Source of the DNA: Leptospiraceae bacterium
Lineage (GTDB): Bacteria; Spirochaetota; Leptospiria; Leptospirales; Leptonemataceae
Direction: 5' to 3'
Assembly: GCA_026418015.1 (NCBI GenBank)
Contig: JAOACE010000020.1
Location: 124,001-188,000, forward strand
Length of the DNA stretch: 64,000 nt
The notes under the pieces: generated by a model
Seen by the model: only the letters and a program-made list of their open reading frames with translations
What the model was told of the DNA's origin: nothing
Database searches by the model: none
Shown here: piece by piece, positions 7,179 through 16,241 of the stretch
Position numbering within the stretch: the stretch's first letter is position 1
How the letters are laid out: every line of letters starts with the position of its first letter
Made by a program: the position numbers and the translations under genes

Positions 7179-8552
7179 TTATATAAATAATTTTTCTAAC
7201 AATTCTTCCATCTCAATTTCTAGAATATCATCCGGCACATCTTGACCATTCATAAAAAAAGAATATGGTCTCTTTATCTTATCGGCTAATTCGATAAAAA
7301 AACCAGAAAATTTTACTTCGTCTAAACCAGTTAAAATAATTTTGTCGAAATTTAAAGCACCAAAAAAAGAAATATATTTTTCTATGATATCGTATCGCAT
7401 AACTGCAGATAGCACCAAATGAACTTCTTTATTTTCTGTTTTTTCGACGAACTTTTTGATCTTTTGCAATCGCTCTTGATCTTTTAAACTAAGTCCTGGG
7501 GTATCTACAAAAACAAAATCTGCATTATCTCTTATTATACATTCGAAGTATTCATCCATTTTCACGGGTGCATAAAAAGGAATATTCAAGATATTACAAT
7601 AGGTTTTTAATTGCTCGGTTGCTGCTAATCTATAATCATCCAAACTTATGATAGAAATATTGTATTTATTATCTAGTTTGATTTTCGCAGATACCTTAGC
7701 TAAACTGGTTGTTTTTCCAGATGCATTAGGTCCAACAAAAAAAATCACCTTTGTTTTATTAGGAATAGGTTTTAGTTCGGGTTCGTAATAGACAAAATTA
7801 GTCAATTCTTTAACTATAAATTTATAAAGATCTTTTGGATTTCTTTCTTCTATGGATGGAAGTTTCTTTTTTAAAACTTGGAAAAACTTTTGTGTAAATT
7901 CTTCCGAAAATTCTGATTTGATTAATTTATCGCGAATTTTAACAAAAAGTTTTTCTTTATCTTCCAACTCGTTATAAATTAATTTTTTTTCTTCCCTTTC
8001 GGAATCGAAATTCAATAATGCATGGATTTCTTCTTTGGTTGGTTTTTCTAACTTTAATCGATTCGTTATTTTATCTTCTTCTAACGTTAGGGATTTTTCT
8101 TTTAACTCTTGATTTTCTTTAACTTCTTTTTTCTCGCTCGTAGGTTCATCTAATTCTAATAGCTTTTCGCTTTTTAACTGTTGTAATGAACGAATAAGGT
8201 TATCTATATCGCTTAAATCCGTTTCTATAGAAGAAGGTTTTGAAGGATTTATATCCTCTTGCTTTTTTATGGTTGTTTCGCGTTCTATTTCTATAGGTTT
8301 TTTTGGTGGCTGCGTTTCTATAACCTTTTTGGGTTGATTAGAATACAAAAAATCCTTCGGTTTATATGGAGCATTATCTTCTGGAATCATCACTTGAATT
8401 TCGTAGAGTTTTTTTGATAAAAGATTTGTACCCAACAAACCACCTTGTTTAATTTCTTTCGTCTCTAAAATATAGACATTCGTCCCATACTTCTTTCGAA
8501 TTTGCATCAAGATTTCTGGGATACTTTCTCCTCTAAATTTATCGTACCTCAC
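7179..8552 (-). CDS. flhF: Flagellar placement GTPase FlhF (SRP-type)
   Basis: SRP-family GTPase that recruits the first flagellar components to the pole. It has an N-terminal B domain (1-60), a long charged linker (60-200), an N domain, and a G domain from about 268. Walker A is GPNASGKTT at 274-282 and DDYRLAATEQLKTY is at 305-318. Two G motifs depart from the family: DTPGL at 350 where DTAGR is usual, and TGLD at 408-411 where TKLD is usual. It is the first gene of the flhF-flhG-membrane protein-fliA-flaG run; flhA and flhB, often upstream, are not here. Confidence 0.92.
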   Translation of the reverse strand: MRYDKFRGESIPEILMQIRKKYGTNVYILETKEIKQGGLLGTNLLSKKLYEIQVMIPEDNAPYKPKDFLYSNQPKKVIETQPPKKPIEIERETTIKKQEDINPSKPSSIETDLSDIDNLIRSLQQLKSEKLLELDEPTSEKKEVKENQELKEKSLTLEEDKITNRLKLEKPTKEEIHALLNFDSEREEKKLIYNELEDKEKLFVKIRDKLIKSEFSEEFTQKFFQVLKKKLPSIEERNPKDLYKFIVKELTNFVYYEPELKPIPNKTKVIFFVGPNASGKTTSLAKVSAKIKLDNKYNISIISLDDYRLAATEQLKTYCNILNIPFYAPVKMDEYFECIIRDNADFVFVDTPGLSLKDQERLQKIKKFVEKTENKEVHLVLSAVMRYDIIEKYISFFGALNFDKIILTGLDEVKFSGFFIELADKIKRPYSFFMNGQDVPDDILEIEMEELLEKLFI

Positions 8553-8637
8553 AGTAAGGGAATTATGTCATTTTACTAATTTTCTTGGCAATATTTTTTT
8601 AACTTTCCAGATTCTAAAAAGAAAAAAAAATGAAATC

Positions 8638-9303
8638 ATGAAAGTGAGATTCAATTTGATACTAAACGGATTTTTGGTAGTCTTTGGTTTTTTCTTGGTT
8701 TCTTGTAATCAAATTACAAAAGATCAACATCATCCTTTTTTAACAATGGTATATTATAACGAAAAATTCGATTCTTTACCATGGGGAAAATCCCCCCAAG
8801 AATTGCAAAACCTTTGGAATGACTATTTCATCAGTCAAAATAATGAATCTATAGAGTTTGCGATAAAAGCAGAGGTGAAAGATCAAGAAACTATTCCCAT
8901 CCTAAAAGAATTTGAATCTCCTTATATTTTTCGATTTATTTGTTTTTACAACAATAATCAATGTGTTATTTTTAAAATCGAAAAATTTGGAACAGAAGAA
9001 ATGATAAATGAATATTATAAAAATATTCTAAAAAAAAATCAACTAATACAAAACAACCTTAAAAAAAGTTCCAACAATCAACATACAACAGAAGCTGGCA
9101 ATAAAATCCTAGAACAATATGAACTTTACGAAACAGATCAATATATCATTCAAGCATATATAAGTAGAATGGAATTTCCAGAAGATGTAAAGAAACAAAA
9201 AACTAACGGAATTACAATAGAAAATTTATCCGATATAGATTTACGAATATATTCAAAGAAATATAATCCAGGTTTAAATTTAGACTTTTTTATTAAAAAT
9301 TAA
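8638..9303 (+). CDS. Hypothetical lipoprotein
   Basis: Unrecognised 221-residue protein with a clear lipoprotein signal: basic start, hydrophobic run at 8-21, and lipobox LVSC with Cys23. The mature part is predicted soluble, Lys/Asn/Gln-rich, with the segment SPYIFRFICFYNNNQCVIF suggesting a beta-rich fold. It is divergent from flhF and 55 bases upstream of the aldolase gene. Its substrate LspA is encoded at 60275-60985. Function is unknown. Confidence 0.75.
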   Translation: MKVRFNLILNGFLVVFGFFLVSCNQITKDQHHPFLTMVYYNEKFDSLPWGKSPQELQNLWNDYFISQNNESIEFAIKAEVKDQETIPILKEFESPYIFRFICFYNNNQCVIFKIEKFGTEEMINEYYKNILKKNQLIQNNLKKSSNNQHTTEAGNKILEQYELYETDQYIIQAYISRMEFPEDVKKQKTNGITIENLSDIDLRIYSKKYNPGLNLDFFIKN

Positions 9304-9358
9304 CAATTTTTATCCAAAAAATGGTTGATGATGAAATTTAAATAAATTAAATGGGGTT

Positions 9359-10420
9359 ATGGATTTAACAAAAATCGATAATGTAGTTCAGTTATTAGGT
9401 AGCGAAGCAGAAAATTTATTGAACTATAAAGCTAAGTTCCCCAAGGATCATTTACATATTCCTGGTCCAGACTTTGTAGATAGAATTTTTGTAACATCAG
9501 ATAGAAACCCCCAAGTTTTACGTTCTATTCAACAAATTTTAAGTCATGGTAGGTTAGCAAATACAGGATATGTTTCGATATTACCCGTAGATCAAGGAAT
9601 TGAACATTCTGCTGGTGCATCTTTTGCTCCCAACCCCATATATTTTGATCCAGAAAATATTATCAAACTAGCAATTGAAGGTGGCTGCAATGCTGTTGCA
9701 ACTACTTTTGGCGTGTTAGGAGCAGTGGCAAGAAAATATGCTCACAAAATCCCTTTTATCGTTAAAATTAATCATAACGAGTTATTAACTTACCCAAACA
9801 AGTATGATCAAATCCTCTTTACCAATGTTAAAGAATCTTGGAACTTAGGTGCAGTAGCTGTTGGTGCAACCATCTATTTTGGTTCCGAAGAATCTACAAG
9901 GCAAATACAAGAAATTAGTGAAGCATTCTCTTATGCCCACGAATTAGGTATGGTTACAATTTTGTGGTGTTACTTACGCAATAATGCTTTTAAAGCCGAT
10001 AAGGATTATCATACAGCTGCGGATTTAACGGGACAAGCAAACCATTTAGGTGCCACCATAGAAGCAGATATTATCAAACAAAAATTGCCAACAAATAATG
10101 GTGGTTTTAAAGCTTTAAAATTTGGAAAGACCCACGACAAAGTATATACAGAATTAACTACTAACCATCCCATTGATTTAACGCGTTATCAGGTAATCAA
10201 CAACTATATGGGAAGAGTTGGACTCATCAATTCTGGTGGTGAATCCAAAGGAGAAACAGATTTAGTAGAAGCAGTAAAAACAGCTATTATCAACAAAAGA
10301 GCTGGCGGTATGGGTCTGATTTCTGGAAGAAAAGCTTTCCAAAGACCCATGGAAGATGGTATAAAATTACTAAATGCAATCCAAGACATTTATCTGAATA
10401 AAAATATTACAATTGCTTAA
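9359..10420 (+). CDS. fbaB: Fructose-bisphosphate aldolase, class I (FbaB/DhnA type)
   Basis: Reversible cleavage of fructose 1,6-bisphosphate to DHAP and glyceraldehyde 3-phosphate through a Schiff-base lysine, in glycolysis and gluconeogenesis. The 353-residue protein matches FbaB-type aldolases in length and motifs: [17 protein letters not shown] near 78, [11 protein letters not shown] near 139 with the active-site lysine region, [13 protein letters not shown], and a phosphate-binding C-terminal part ([28 protein letters not shown]). GGGG lies only two bases before the ATG, an unusually tight ribosome site. A strong intrinsic terminator follows. With PckA in the same window it fits a gluconeogenic lifestyle. 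Confidence 0.94.
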   Translation: MDLTKIDNVVQLLGSEAENLLNYKAKFPKDHLHIPGPDFVDRIFVTSDRNPQVLRSIQQILSHGRLANTGYVSILPVDQGIEHSAGASFAPNPIYFDPENIIKLAIEGGCNAVATTFGVLGAVARKYAHKIPFIVKINHNELLTYPNKYDQILFTNVKESWNLGAVAVGATIYFGSEESTRQIQEISEAFSYAHELGMVTILWCYLRNNAFKADKDYHTAADLTGQANHLGATIEADIIKQKLPTNNGGFKALKFGKTHDKVYTELTTNHPIDLTRYQVINNYMGRVGLINSGGESKGETDLVEAVKTAIINKRAGGMGLISGRKAFQRPMEDGIKLLNAIQDIYLNKNITIA

Positions 10421-10452
10421 TGCACTTTTCACTTTGATAAGTGATTTCCCCC

Positions 10453-11100
10453 TCATTTGCCCGCATTCACAAAGTGCGGGCACTTTTTTTCGATTGCATG
10501 GTAGATGATTTTACTAGATTGATTTTTATCATAAATCCAAACCCCTTCCCAATTCAGGTGTTGTAAAGCTGATAAGTTTTCTTTCTTATCGTCGAAAAAT
10601 AAAACCACCTCTTGATCATTAAAAACATCTGGTAAGGATTCATAAATTACCCGATAAAACCTTTCATCAGGTTTTCGTATTCCCATTTCGCAACTAAAAA
10701 AGATATAATCAAACCAATCGTTTAATTCCTTTTTTTTAAAAAAAATTTCGTGATACCATTGAGAATAATTCGAAGCCAAAATTGTATAAATATTCAATTC
10801 TTTTTTACATTGATGAATTTTTTCGAAGAGTTCTTCTATACCTGGTAAATAGTGAATCTGCCGAAACATCATTTTTTTCATTTTTAGGACAGAAGGAAGT
10901 TGATATTCTCTTGGATCTTCTTTATAAGATTGATTTACATATTCATTTTCGAGGATTTTTCCTTCTTCGAACAGAATATATGCTTCATGATTTTTTATTC
11001 TTAACCAATATTTTTTTTGTTCTTTGTTTAATTTATTAAAAAAATTTGCATAAAAGGGATCATCTATTATCGTATCCATCAAATCAAAAATTAGAATCAT
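10453..11100 (-). CDS. HAD-superfamily hydrolase (DLMDT variant)
   Basis: 215-residue haloacid-dehalogenase-fold protein. Motif I is IFDLMDTI: nucleophile Asp6, but the usual second acid (DxD) is replaced by Met8, as in the DVMDT/DxxGT-type HAD subfamily. Motif II is LASNYS, motif III is in GIRKPDERF, and motif IV is VLFFDDKKEN. It is probably a phosphatase of unknown substrate; loss of the second Asp means activity should not be assumed. Its 3' end contains the fbaB terminator read on the other strand. The start at 11100 is close to the divergent waaA. Confidence 0.82.
   Translation of the reverse strand: MILIFDLMDTIIDDPFYANFFNKLNKEQKKYWLRIKNHEAYILFEEGKILENEYVNQSYKEDPREYQLPSVLKMKKMMFRQIHYLPGIEELFEKIHQCKKELNIYTILASNYSQWYHEIFFKKKELNDWFDYIFFSCEMGIRKPDERFYRVIYESLPDVFNDQEVVLFFDDKKENLSALQHLNWEGVWIYDKNQSSKIIYHAIEKKCPHFVNAGK
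10458..10490 (+). terminator. Intrinsic terminator of fbaB, embedded in the end of the convergent HAD gene
   Basis: GCCCGCA (10459-10465) pairs with TGCGGGC (10475-10481), plus T10458-A10482, around a 9-base loop, followed by C and seven T's (10484-10490). It is the strongest terminator in the window. The whole hairpin lies inside the last codons of the opposing HAD gene. Confidence 0.88.
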
Positions 11101-11152
11101 AATTCTCTATAAAAATATTCTCATAGAAAAATAAATAAAAAAATTGGTATCC

Positions 11153-12421
11153 ATGATTTTTCTTTATAATTTAATTTTAATTGTTCTCTATCCTTTTTTT
11201 TTGATTTCTACCCTTTTTAACAAAAAATTGAAAGAATTTTATCTAACAAGAAAAGAAGGAAAAAAAAGAATCCAAGAATTTATCCAAAACTACAAAAACC
11301 AAAAAGCAATATGGTTGCATGCATCTTCTGTCGGAGAATTAGATCAAGCCTTGGCGATTTTTAGAATTTTAAAATCCAAACATTCGAATATACCTATATT
11401 AATTACTGTTTTTAGTCTTAGTGTAAAAAATTTAGATAAAATTCCTTCTGAAGGTAAAGCATACCTACCAATTGATTTTTTTTGGCAATGGAAATTTATA
11501 CAAGACAATTTTGTTTTATTTATTACTTTTACCTGGGATGTTTATCCAAATCTATTAAGAATTTTAAAAAAAAAGAACTGTCATAATTTTCTTTGCTCTG
11601 CTGCAATAGAAGAAGATTCTTATCGCGTAAAATGGTCTTTTTTATTTCGCTCATTTTACAAGAATTTCGACGGAATTGGCGTTGTCGATGAATATAATTA
11701 TAATAACTTTATAAAATTATTCAATAAAAATTTAAAGATTACAGGTGATAGTCGATATGATTCTATTGTATATAAATTAGAAAACCAAAAAATATCCGAA
11801 GAAGACAAAAAGAAATTAGAATGTGCAAAAGATATTATCATTCTTGCTTCTACTTATAAGGAATGCGATAAACAACTATATCCCTACTTAGAAAATCTTA
11901 TAGTTGAATTTCCTAAAAGAAAAATTTGGATTTTTCCTCATCATATTAACGAGGAACGATTAAAAGAAACAAAAGAATATTTAAAAAAATATAATATAAA
12001 AAATGTTTTATTTTTTTCTGATAAAGAATTTATAAATAAATATAACCAATACAATATTATTATAGTCGATAAATTAGGAATATTGGCGTATGCATATCGA
12101 TTTTCGAAAATATGTTACGTTGGTGGTGCATTTCATCATAGAGTGCATAATACTGGTGAACCCGCAGCATGTGGTTCTATTCCATTTACAGGACCGAACA
12201 TTTTTTCGAGTCCAGTAGCAATCCTTCTTTGGAAAAATCAATTGCTGTTCCGATTCGCTAATGGAAAGGATTTAATCCAAAACATGACTTCTCTTTTAAA
12301 AAATCAAGAACAGTTAAATTTCAAAAGCGAAAGAATTAAAGAATTATTGTGGAATCAGACTGGTTCAAGTAAAAAATTTTATGAAGAATTTTTAGAAAAT
12401 TTATTAAAAAATTATCGATAA
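11153..12421 (+). CDS. waaA: 3-deoxy-D-manno-octulosonic acid (Kdo) transferase
   Basis: Inner-membrane GT30 glycosyltransferase that adds Kdo to lipid A precursor. About 422 residues. It has an N-terminal membrane anchor (FLYNLILIVLYPFFLISTLF), the acceptor-site motif WLHASSVGELDQALAI, KITGDSRYDS in the middle, and a donor-site C-terminal segment GGAFHHRVHNTGEPAACG with GPN after it. ATG 11153 is preferred over a TTG three codons upstream. It contains an A9 tract (11566-11574) that stays in frame. Its presence shows an LPS-type outer membrane. The phosphoesterase gene follows 29 bases later. Confidence 0.92.
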   Translation: MIFLYNLILIVLYPFFLISTLFNKKLKEFYLTRKEGKKRIQEFIQNYKNQKAIWLHASSVGELDQALAIFRILKSKHSNIPILITVFSLSVKNLDKIPSEGKAYLPIDFFWQWKFIQDNFVLFITFTWDVYPNLLRILKKKNCHNFLCSAAIEEDSYRVKWSFLFRSFYKNFDGIGVVDEYNYNNFIKLFNKNLKITGDSRYDSIVYKLENQKISEEDKKKLECAKDIIILASTYKECDKQLYPYLENLIVEFPKRKIWIFPHHINEERLKETKEYLKKYNIKNVLFFSDKEFINKYNQYNIIIVDKLGILAYAYRFSKICYVGGAFHHRVHNTGEPAACGSIPFTGPNIFSSPVAILLWKNQLLFRFANGKDLIQNMTSLLKNQEQLNFKSERIKELLWNQTGSSKKFYEEFLENLLKNYR

Positions 12422-12450
12422 TTTAGATATCTTTTATGTAATTGAACTAT

Positions 12451-13089
12451 ATGGCAAGAACAATTTTTATCGGCGATGTACATGGCTGCTTAACAGAATT
12501 AAAAAAAATGATCAATAAAATTAAACCAACAAAAGGCGATCGAATTATCTTATTGGGAGATTTAATTAATCGAGGACCTGATCCTGTTGGAGTAGTACGA
12601 TATGTGTACGAAAATCAGTTTGAATGTTTAATGGGAAACCACGAATATGAATATTTATTAGAATATAAAGAAAATAAAAACTACAAACAATTCTACAAAG
12701 AAATCGGGAAAGAATTACACGAATGGATAAAAAAACGTCCTTTATGGATAGAAGATGAAAATTTTATTGCTGTACATGCGGGGATTGCCCCAGATATGCC
12801 ATTAAAAAAAACCCCACCACATATATTATTATTTATTCGAACGTGGAAATCGGAACATCTTTCTTCTAGTAATGGTATACCGTGGTTCAAATTCTACAAA
12901 GGAAAGAAAACTGTTTTTTATGGTCATTGGGCTAGAAAAGGTTTAACGATAAGAAACAACACCATTGGTCTTGATTCTGGTTGTGTATATGGGAAATTTC
13001 TATCTGCCTATATATTAGAAGAGAAAAAAATTGTACAAGTTCCAGCACAAAAAGTTTATTATTTACCTCCTTCTCTAAGAAAAAAATAA
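12451..13089 (+). CDS. Metallophosphoesterase, PP1/ApaH-type (Ser/Thr phosphatase or Ap4A hydrolase-like)
   Basis: Calcineurin-like phosphoesterase, about 212 residues. All dinuclear-metal motifs are present: GDVHG near the N-terminus, GDLINRGPDP, GNHEYE, AVHAGI, FYGHW and LDSGC. The LINRGPD and GxCxYG features match the bacterial PrpA/PrpE and ApaH group; sequence alone does not separate protein phosphatase from dinucleotide hydrolase. ATG 12451 is chosen over an in-frame TTG at 12442. Stop codons of this gene and the convergent PilZ gene are separated by one base, without a visible terminator. Confidence 0.87.
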   Translation: MARTIFIGDVHGCLTELKKMINKIKPTKGDRIILLGDLINRGPDPVGVVRYVYENQFECLMGNHEYEYLLEYKENKNYKQFYKEIGKELHEWIKKRPLWIEDENFIAVHAGIAPDMPLKKTPPHILLFIRTWKSEHLSSSNGIPWFKFYKGKKTVFYGHWARKGLTIRNNTIGLDSGCVYGKFLSAYILEEKKIVQVPAQKVYYLPPSLRKK

Positions 13090-13090
13090 T

Positions 13091-13522
13091 TTATTTGTTC
13101 GATAAATGTTCTCTTATAAAATTGTTCAGAATTTCGTAATCCGTTGGATCAACAGCAGTAAATTTTACAGCACAAAACTTTCTTTCTTTTTTTTGATTAT
13201 TATCCATTTCTTTCCATATTCGAACTACCTTTCCCATAGCTTTTAATTCACCACTTAATTCTTTTATGGAAAATTTCACTACAAGAAACATTCCTATCTT
13301 AATGTCTTGGTTTTCTTTAAGTTCAAAACTAACCCCACCTAAACTAATATCCTTTCCTTTTGTGATTGTTTCTTCTTTCGTAGTAGATGGTAATACTTCG
13401 TATTTTACATCAAATATATAATCAATTCTTGGATATCTTCTTCTTTCTCTAAAACTCTGATCTAATTTTGAAGTAATGGCATCTAAGTTTTCGAAATCTT
13501 CAAAATTTTCGTTCGTTTGCAT
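13091..13522 (-). CDS. PilZ-domain c-di-GMP receptor
   Basis: Single PilZ domain, 143 residues. The cyclic di-GMP switch is visible: RRRYPR (27-32, the RxxxR box) and DISLGG (58-63, the D/NxSxxG box), followed by a beta barrel ending in a Cys-Ala-Val-Lys-Phe strand. A 25-residue acidic N-terminal extension precedes it. It is likely a cytosolic adaptor coupling c-di-GMP to motility or surface behaviour, in keeping with the flagellar genes nearby. It is divergent from fur with about 155 bp between. Confidence 0.9.
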   Translation of the reverse strand: MQTNENFEDFENLDAITSKLDQSFRERRRYPRIDYIFDVKYEVLPSTTKEETITKGKDISLGGVSFELKENQDIKIGMFLVVKFSIKELSGELKAMGKVVRIWKEMDNNQKKERKFCAVKFTAVDPTDYEILNNFIREHLSNK

Positions 13523-13607
13523 AATAACTCCCCTATACTGTTAGACGAATTTTTATTAAAAAATCAATCAAAAAACCCTTAATAATATATAAAAATAAAT
13601 CATCGTA

Positions 13608-13624
13608 TTATTTTGTCAAAATAA
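13608..13624. promoter_or_regulatory. 17-bp perfect palindrome upstream of fur (candidate autoregulatory operator)
   Basis: TTATTTTG-T-CAAAATAA, an exact 8-1-8 dyad, lies 53 bases before the fur ATG and 86 bases before the PilZ start. The 7-1-7 layout is that of known Fur/PerR boxes, and such regulators often control themselves. The sequence differs from the classical Fur box. Confidence 0.5.
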
Positions 13625-13677
13625 AAAACTGAAATATTACTTTACAAAAAAAGTATTTTAAAATTCCTATTTAATAA

Positions 13678-14178
13678 ATGAATCATAAAAACCATTTTGA
13701 TCCACACAAAGAATTAGCAAAATTTTCAGAATTTTTAAAAAGAAAAAGTTTAAAGATAACCTCACAACGGTTATTAGTTGCAGAAAAAATCTTTTCTATC
13801 GGAGAACATTTTACCGTAGAAGACTTGATTGATCTTCTTAAAGATAGAAAAGACGAAATATCAAGGGCTACGATTTATAGAACTGTATCTCTATTAGTTG
13901 AAAGTGGACAATTAAAAGAACATGATTTTGGCAAAAATTCCAAATATTATGAATTTTCTCCTTCTTCCAAAGAACACCATGATCATATTGTATGTTTGGA
14001 CTGCGGGAAAATTGAAGAATTTCAAAATTCCTATATCGAACAAATTCAAACAGATATTGCAAATAAATTGAACTACGATTTAATTGAACATTCATTAATT
14101 CTCTATGGAAAATGTAAAATTCTAAAAGAAAAAGGACATTGCGAAAAAAGAAATCAAACAGTAGATAGCCATGATTAA
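13678..14178 (+). CDS. fur: Fur-family metalloregulator
   Basis: Metal-sensing repressor, 166 residues. It has an N-terminal winged helix with ITSQRLLVAEKIF and SRATIYRTVSLLVESG, regulatory metal ligands EHHDH at 99-103 and His138, and a structural-zinc pair Cys106-x-x-Cys109 (CLDCGK) with Cys146 and Cys155 near the C-terminus. EHSLILYGKC is close to the Fur branch (NHSLYLYGHC in E. coli Fur) rather than Zur. Iron is the likely effector, but PerR or another member cannot be excluded. It overlaps ligA by 8 bp and is preceded by a 17-bp palindrome. Confidence 0.88.
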   Translation: MNHKNHFDPHKELAKFSEFLKRKSLKITSQRLLVAEKIFSIGEHFTVEDLIDLLKDRKDEISRATIYRTVSLLVESGQLKEHDFGKNSKYYEFSPSSKEHHDHIVCLDCGKIEEFQNSYIEQIQTDIANKLNYDLIEHSLILYGKCKILKEKGHCEKRNQTVDSHD

Positions 14179-16240
14179 ACAACAAAATTTCCTCTACGAA
14201 GATGATTTATTCAACCAACAATATAAAAATCCACCAGCAAAACCCAAATCAAACAATAAAGAAGAAATAAAAGAATACATCAAAAAGTTAACAGAGTTTT
14301 TAAAGTTTCATCAATATTTATATTATATCAAAAATCAGCCTATTATTTCCGATAAAACCTTCGACGAAAAACTAAAAGAACTAGAAGAATTAGAAAAAGA
14401 ATATCCAGAATTTGCATTAGAAGATTCTCCTACCCATTTAATTGGTTCGGATTTAGAGCAGGAGTTTCCTAAGTTTGAGCATAAAATTCCAGTCCTATCT
14501 TTAATGAATACTTATACAGTCAAAGAAGTATTAGATTGGGCGCAAAAAACAGGTGCAAAAACATTTCTTGTTGAATGGAAAGTTGATGGTGCAACATTAG
14601 TCTTATACTACGAAAATGGTATTCTAAAACATGGAGTTACACGTGGAAGTGGAAACATTGGAGATGATGTAACTCCTAATGCAAAAACGATACGTAGTAT
14701 TCCTTTAAAATTAAAAGAAAAAATAGATTTAATTGTTCGCGGCGAAGCGTACATGACATATTCTGACTTTGAACGTTTTAACGAAGAATATGGTAGTATT
14801 TATGCAAACCCAAGAAACCTAACCAGTGGCTCTTTAAAACATAAAAAATCCAAAGAAGTTGCAAAAAGACCCCTGCGATGGGTTGCATTTGATGGATACA
14901 TACAAAATAAAAATTTTACTAAGGATTCTGATACATTAAAATACTTAGAAGAACTAGGTCTACCTGTATTTCAGGATAACATCGTGTGTAGCTTAAACGA
15001 ATTAGAAAAAACCATCAAAGAATTCGAGAAAAAAGAAAAAGAATTGGATATTCCCGTTGATGGATTAGTAATTAAAATAGATGATAGAGAATTGCGCGAA
15101 AAATTAGGTTATACAGCTAATTCACCTCGCTGGGCAGTTGCTTATAAATTCGAACCAGATTTGGCACGTACGAGGATCATTGCAATAGAAACCTTTGTTG
15201 GAAGAACTGGAAGGATTACTCCCCGTGCAAAATTAGAACCAGTTAAATTAGCTGGAACAACCGTCTCTTATGCTACCTTACATAACGAAGATTATATCAA
15301 AAAGTTAGGAATTCGCATCGGAGCGGAAGTTCTAGTAAGTAAAAGAGGAGAAATTATTCCAGCAGTAGAAGAAGTGATTGATCCAGGAGATGGTCCTGAG
15401 TACAAATTTCCAGAACGTTGTCCAAGTTGTAATAGTAAACTGGTAAAAGATAAAGACAGCGTAGATTGGTTTTGTCCTAACCCCGAATGCGATGAACGTT
15501 TGATCCAATCTTTAATCTTTTTTTGTGGTAGAAAACAAATGGATATTGATGGATTGGGAGAAAAAACCATTCGAACACTGTATAATAAAGGTTTTATCAA
15601 ATATATAGAAAATATTTACGAATTACCAAAATATAAAAACGAGTTAGTAAACTTAGAAAACTTTGGCGAAAAATCTGTAAACATTATTCTGGATGGAATA
15701 GAAAGCTCAAAACAGAAAGAATTTCGCGTTGTTCTTCCCTCATTAGGATTAAAAGAAATCAGCTTTAATGTGACAGATCTTTTAATTCAAAATGGATATG
15801 ATTCTATCGACAAAATCTTTCAATTAGTAAACGAAAAAAACGCCAAAGAAAAATTGATGGAGATAAAAGGAATTGGAGAAGAAATTGCAGATGCAATCAT
15901 CACACAATTCAAGGATCCTAGAATAGTCGAAAGAATAAACAAACTAAGAAAATATGGACTACAATTCGAACAAAAAAAAGCTGATATAGATACGAATCTT
16001 AAACAAATCTTTAAAGATCAAGTTTGGTGTGTGACTGGAACATTCAAGCATTTTAAACCCAGAGAAAAAGCATTAGAAGAAGTCTTAAAAAGGGGTGGTA
16101 AGTCTACTTCTTCTATTACATCCAAAACCACCCATTTATTAGTAGGAGAAAACCCCGGAAGCAAACTAGATAAAGCAAAAAAACTTGGTATTAAAATCAT
16201 AACAGAAGAAGAATTTATAAAATTACTCAAAGATAATTAA
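14171..16240 (+). CDS. ligA: NAD-dependent DNA ligase
   Basis: Seals nicks in duplex DNA using NAD+, essential in replication and repair. The 689-residue protein has domain Ia, the adenylation motif WKVDG with Lys137 (KxDG), RGSGNIGDDVT and RGEAYM, the OB fold (ETFVGRTGRITPRAKLEPV), a four-Cys zinc finger (CPSCNSKL...CPNPEC, about 417-438), tandem HhH segments (DIDGLGEKTIRTL, EIKGIGEEIADAI) and a C-terminal BRCT domain from about 612. Length is normal. An N-terminal tail of about 25 residues is slightly long. Translation is coupled to fur by the 8-bp overlap; the stop abuts that of nupC. Confidence 0.96.
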   Translation: MIKQQNFLYEDDLFNQQYKNPPAKPKSNNKEEIKEYIKKLTEFLKFHQYLYYIKNQPIISDKTFDEKLKELEELEKEYPEFALEDSPTHLIGSDLEQEFPKFEHKIPVLSLMNTYTVKEVLDWAQKTGAKTFLVEWKVDGATLVLYYENGILKHGVTRGSGNIGDDVTPNAKTIRSIPLKLKEKIDLIVRGEAYMTYSDFERFNEEYGSIYANPRNLTSGSLKHKKSKEVAKRPLRWVAFDGYIQNKNFTKDSDTLKYLEELGLPVFQDNIVCSLNELEKTIKEFEKKEKELDIPVDGLVIKIDDRELREKLGYTANSPRWAVAYKFEPDLARTRIIAIETFVGRTGRITPRAKLEPVKLAGTTVSYATLHNEDYIKKLGIRIGAEVLVSKRGEIIPAVEEVIDPGDGPEYKFPERCPSCNSKLVKDKDSVDWFCPNPECDERLIQSLIFFCGRKQMDIDGLGEKTIRTLYNKGFIKYIENIYELPKYKNELVNLENFGEKSVNIILDGIESSKQKEFRVVLPSLGLKEISFNVTDLLIQNGYDSIDKIFQLVNEKNAKEKLMEIKGIGEEIADAIITQFKDPRIVERINKLRKYGLQFEQKKADIDTNLKQIFKDQVWCVTGTFKHFKPREKALEEVLKRGGKSTSSITSKTTHLLVGENPGSKLDKAKKLGIKIITEEEFIKLLKDN

Positions 16241-16241
16241 T

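Noticed and set aside
11566..11574. A9 tract in waaA as another frameshift
   Set aside because: The protein continues in frame with conserved motifs on both sides.
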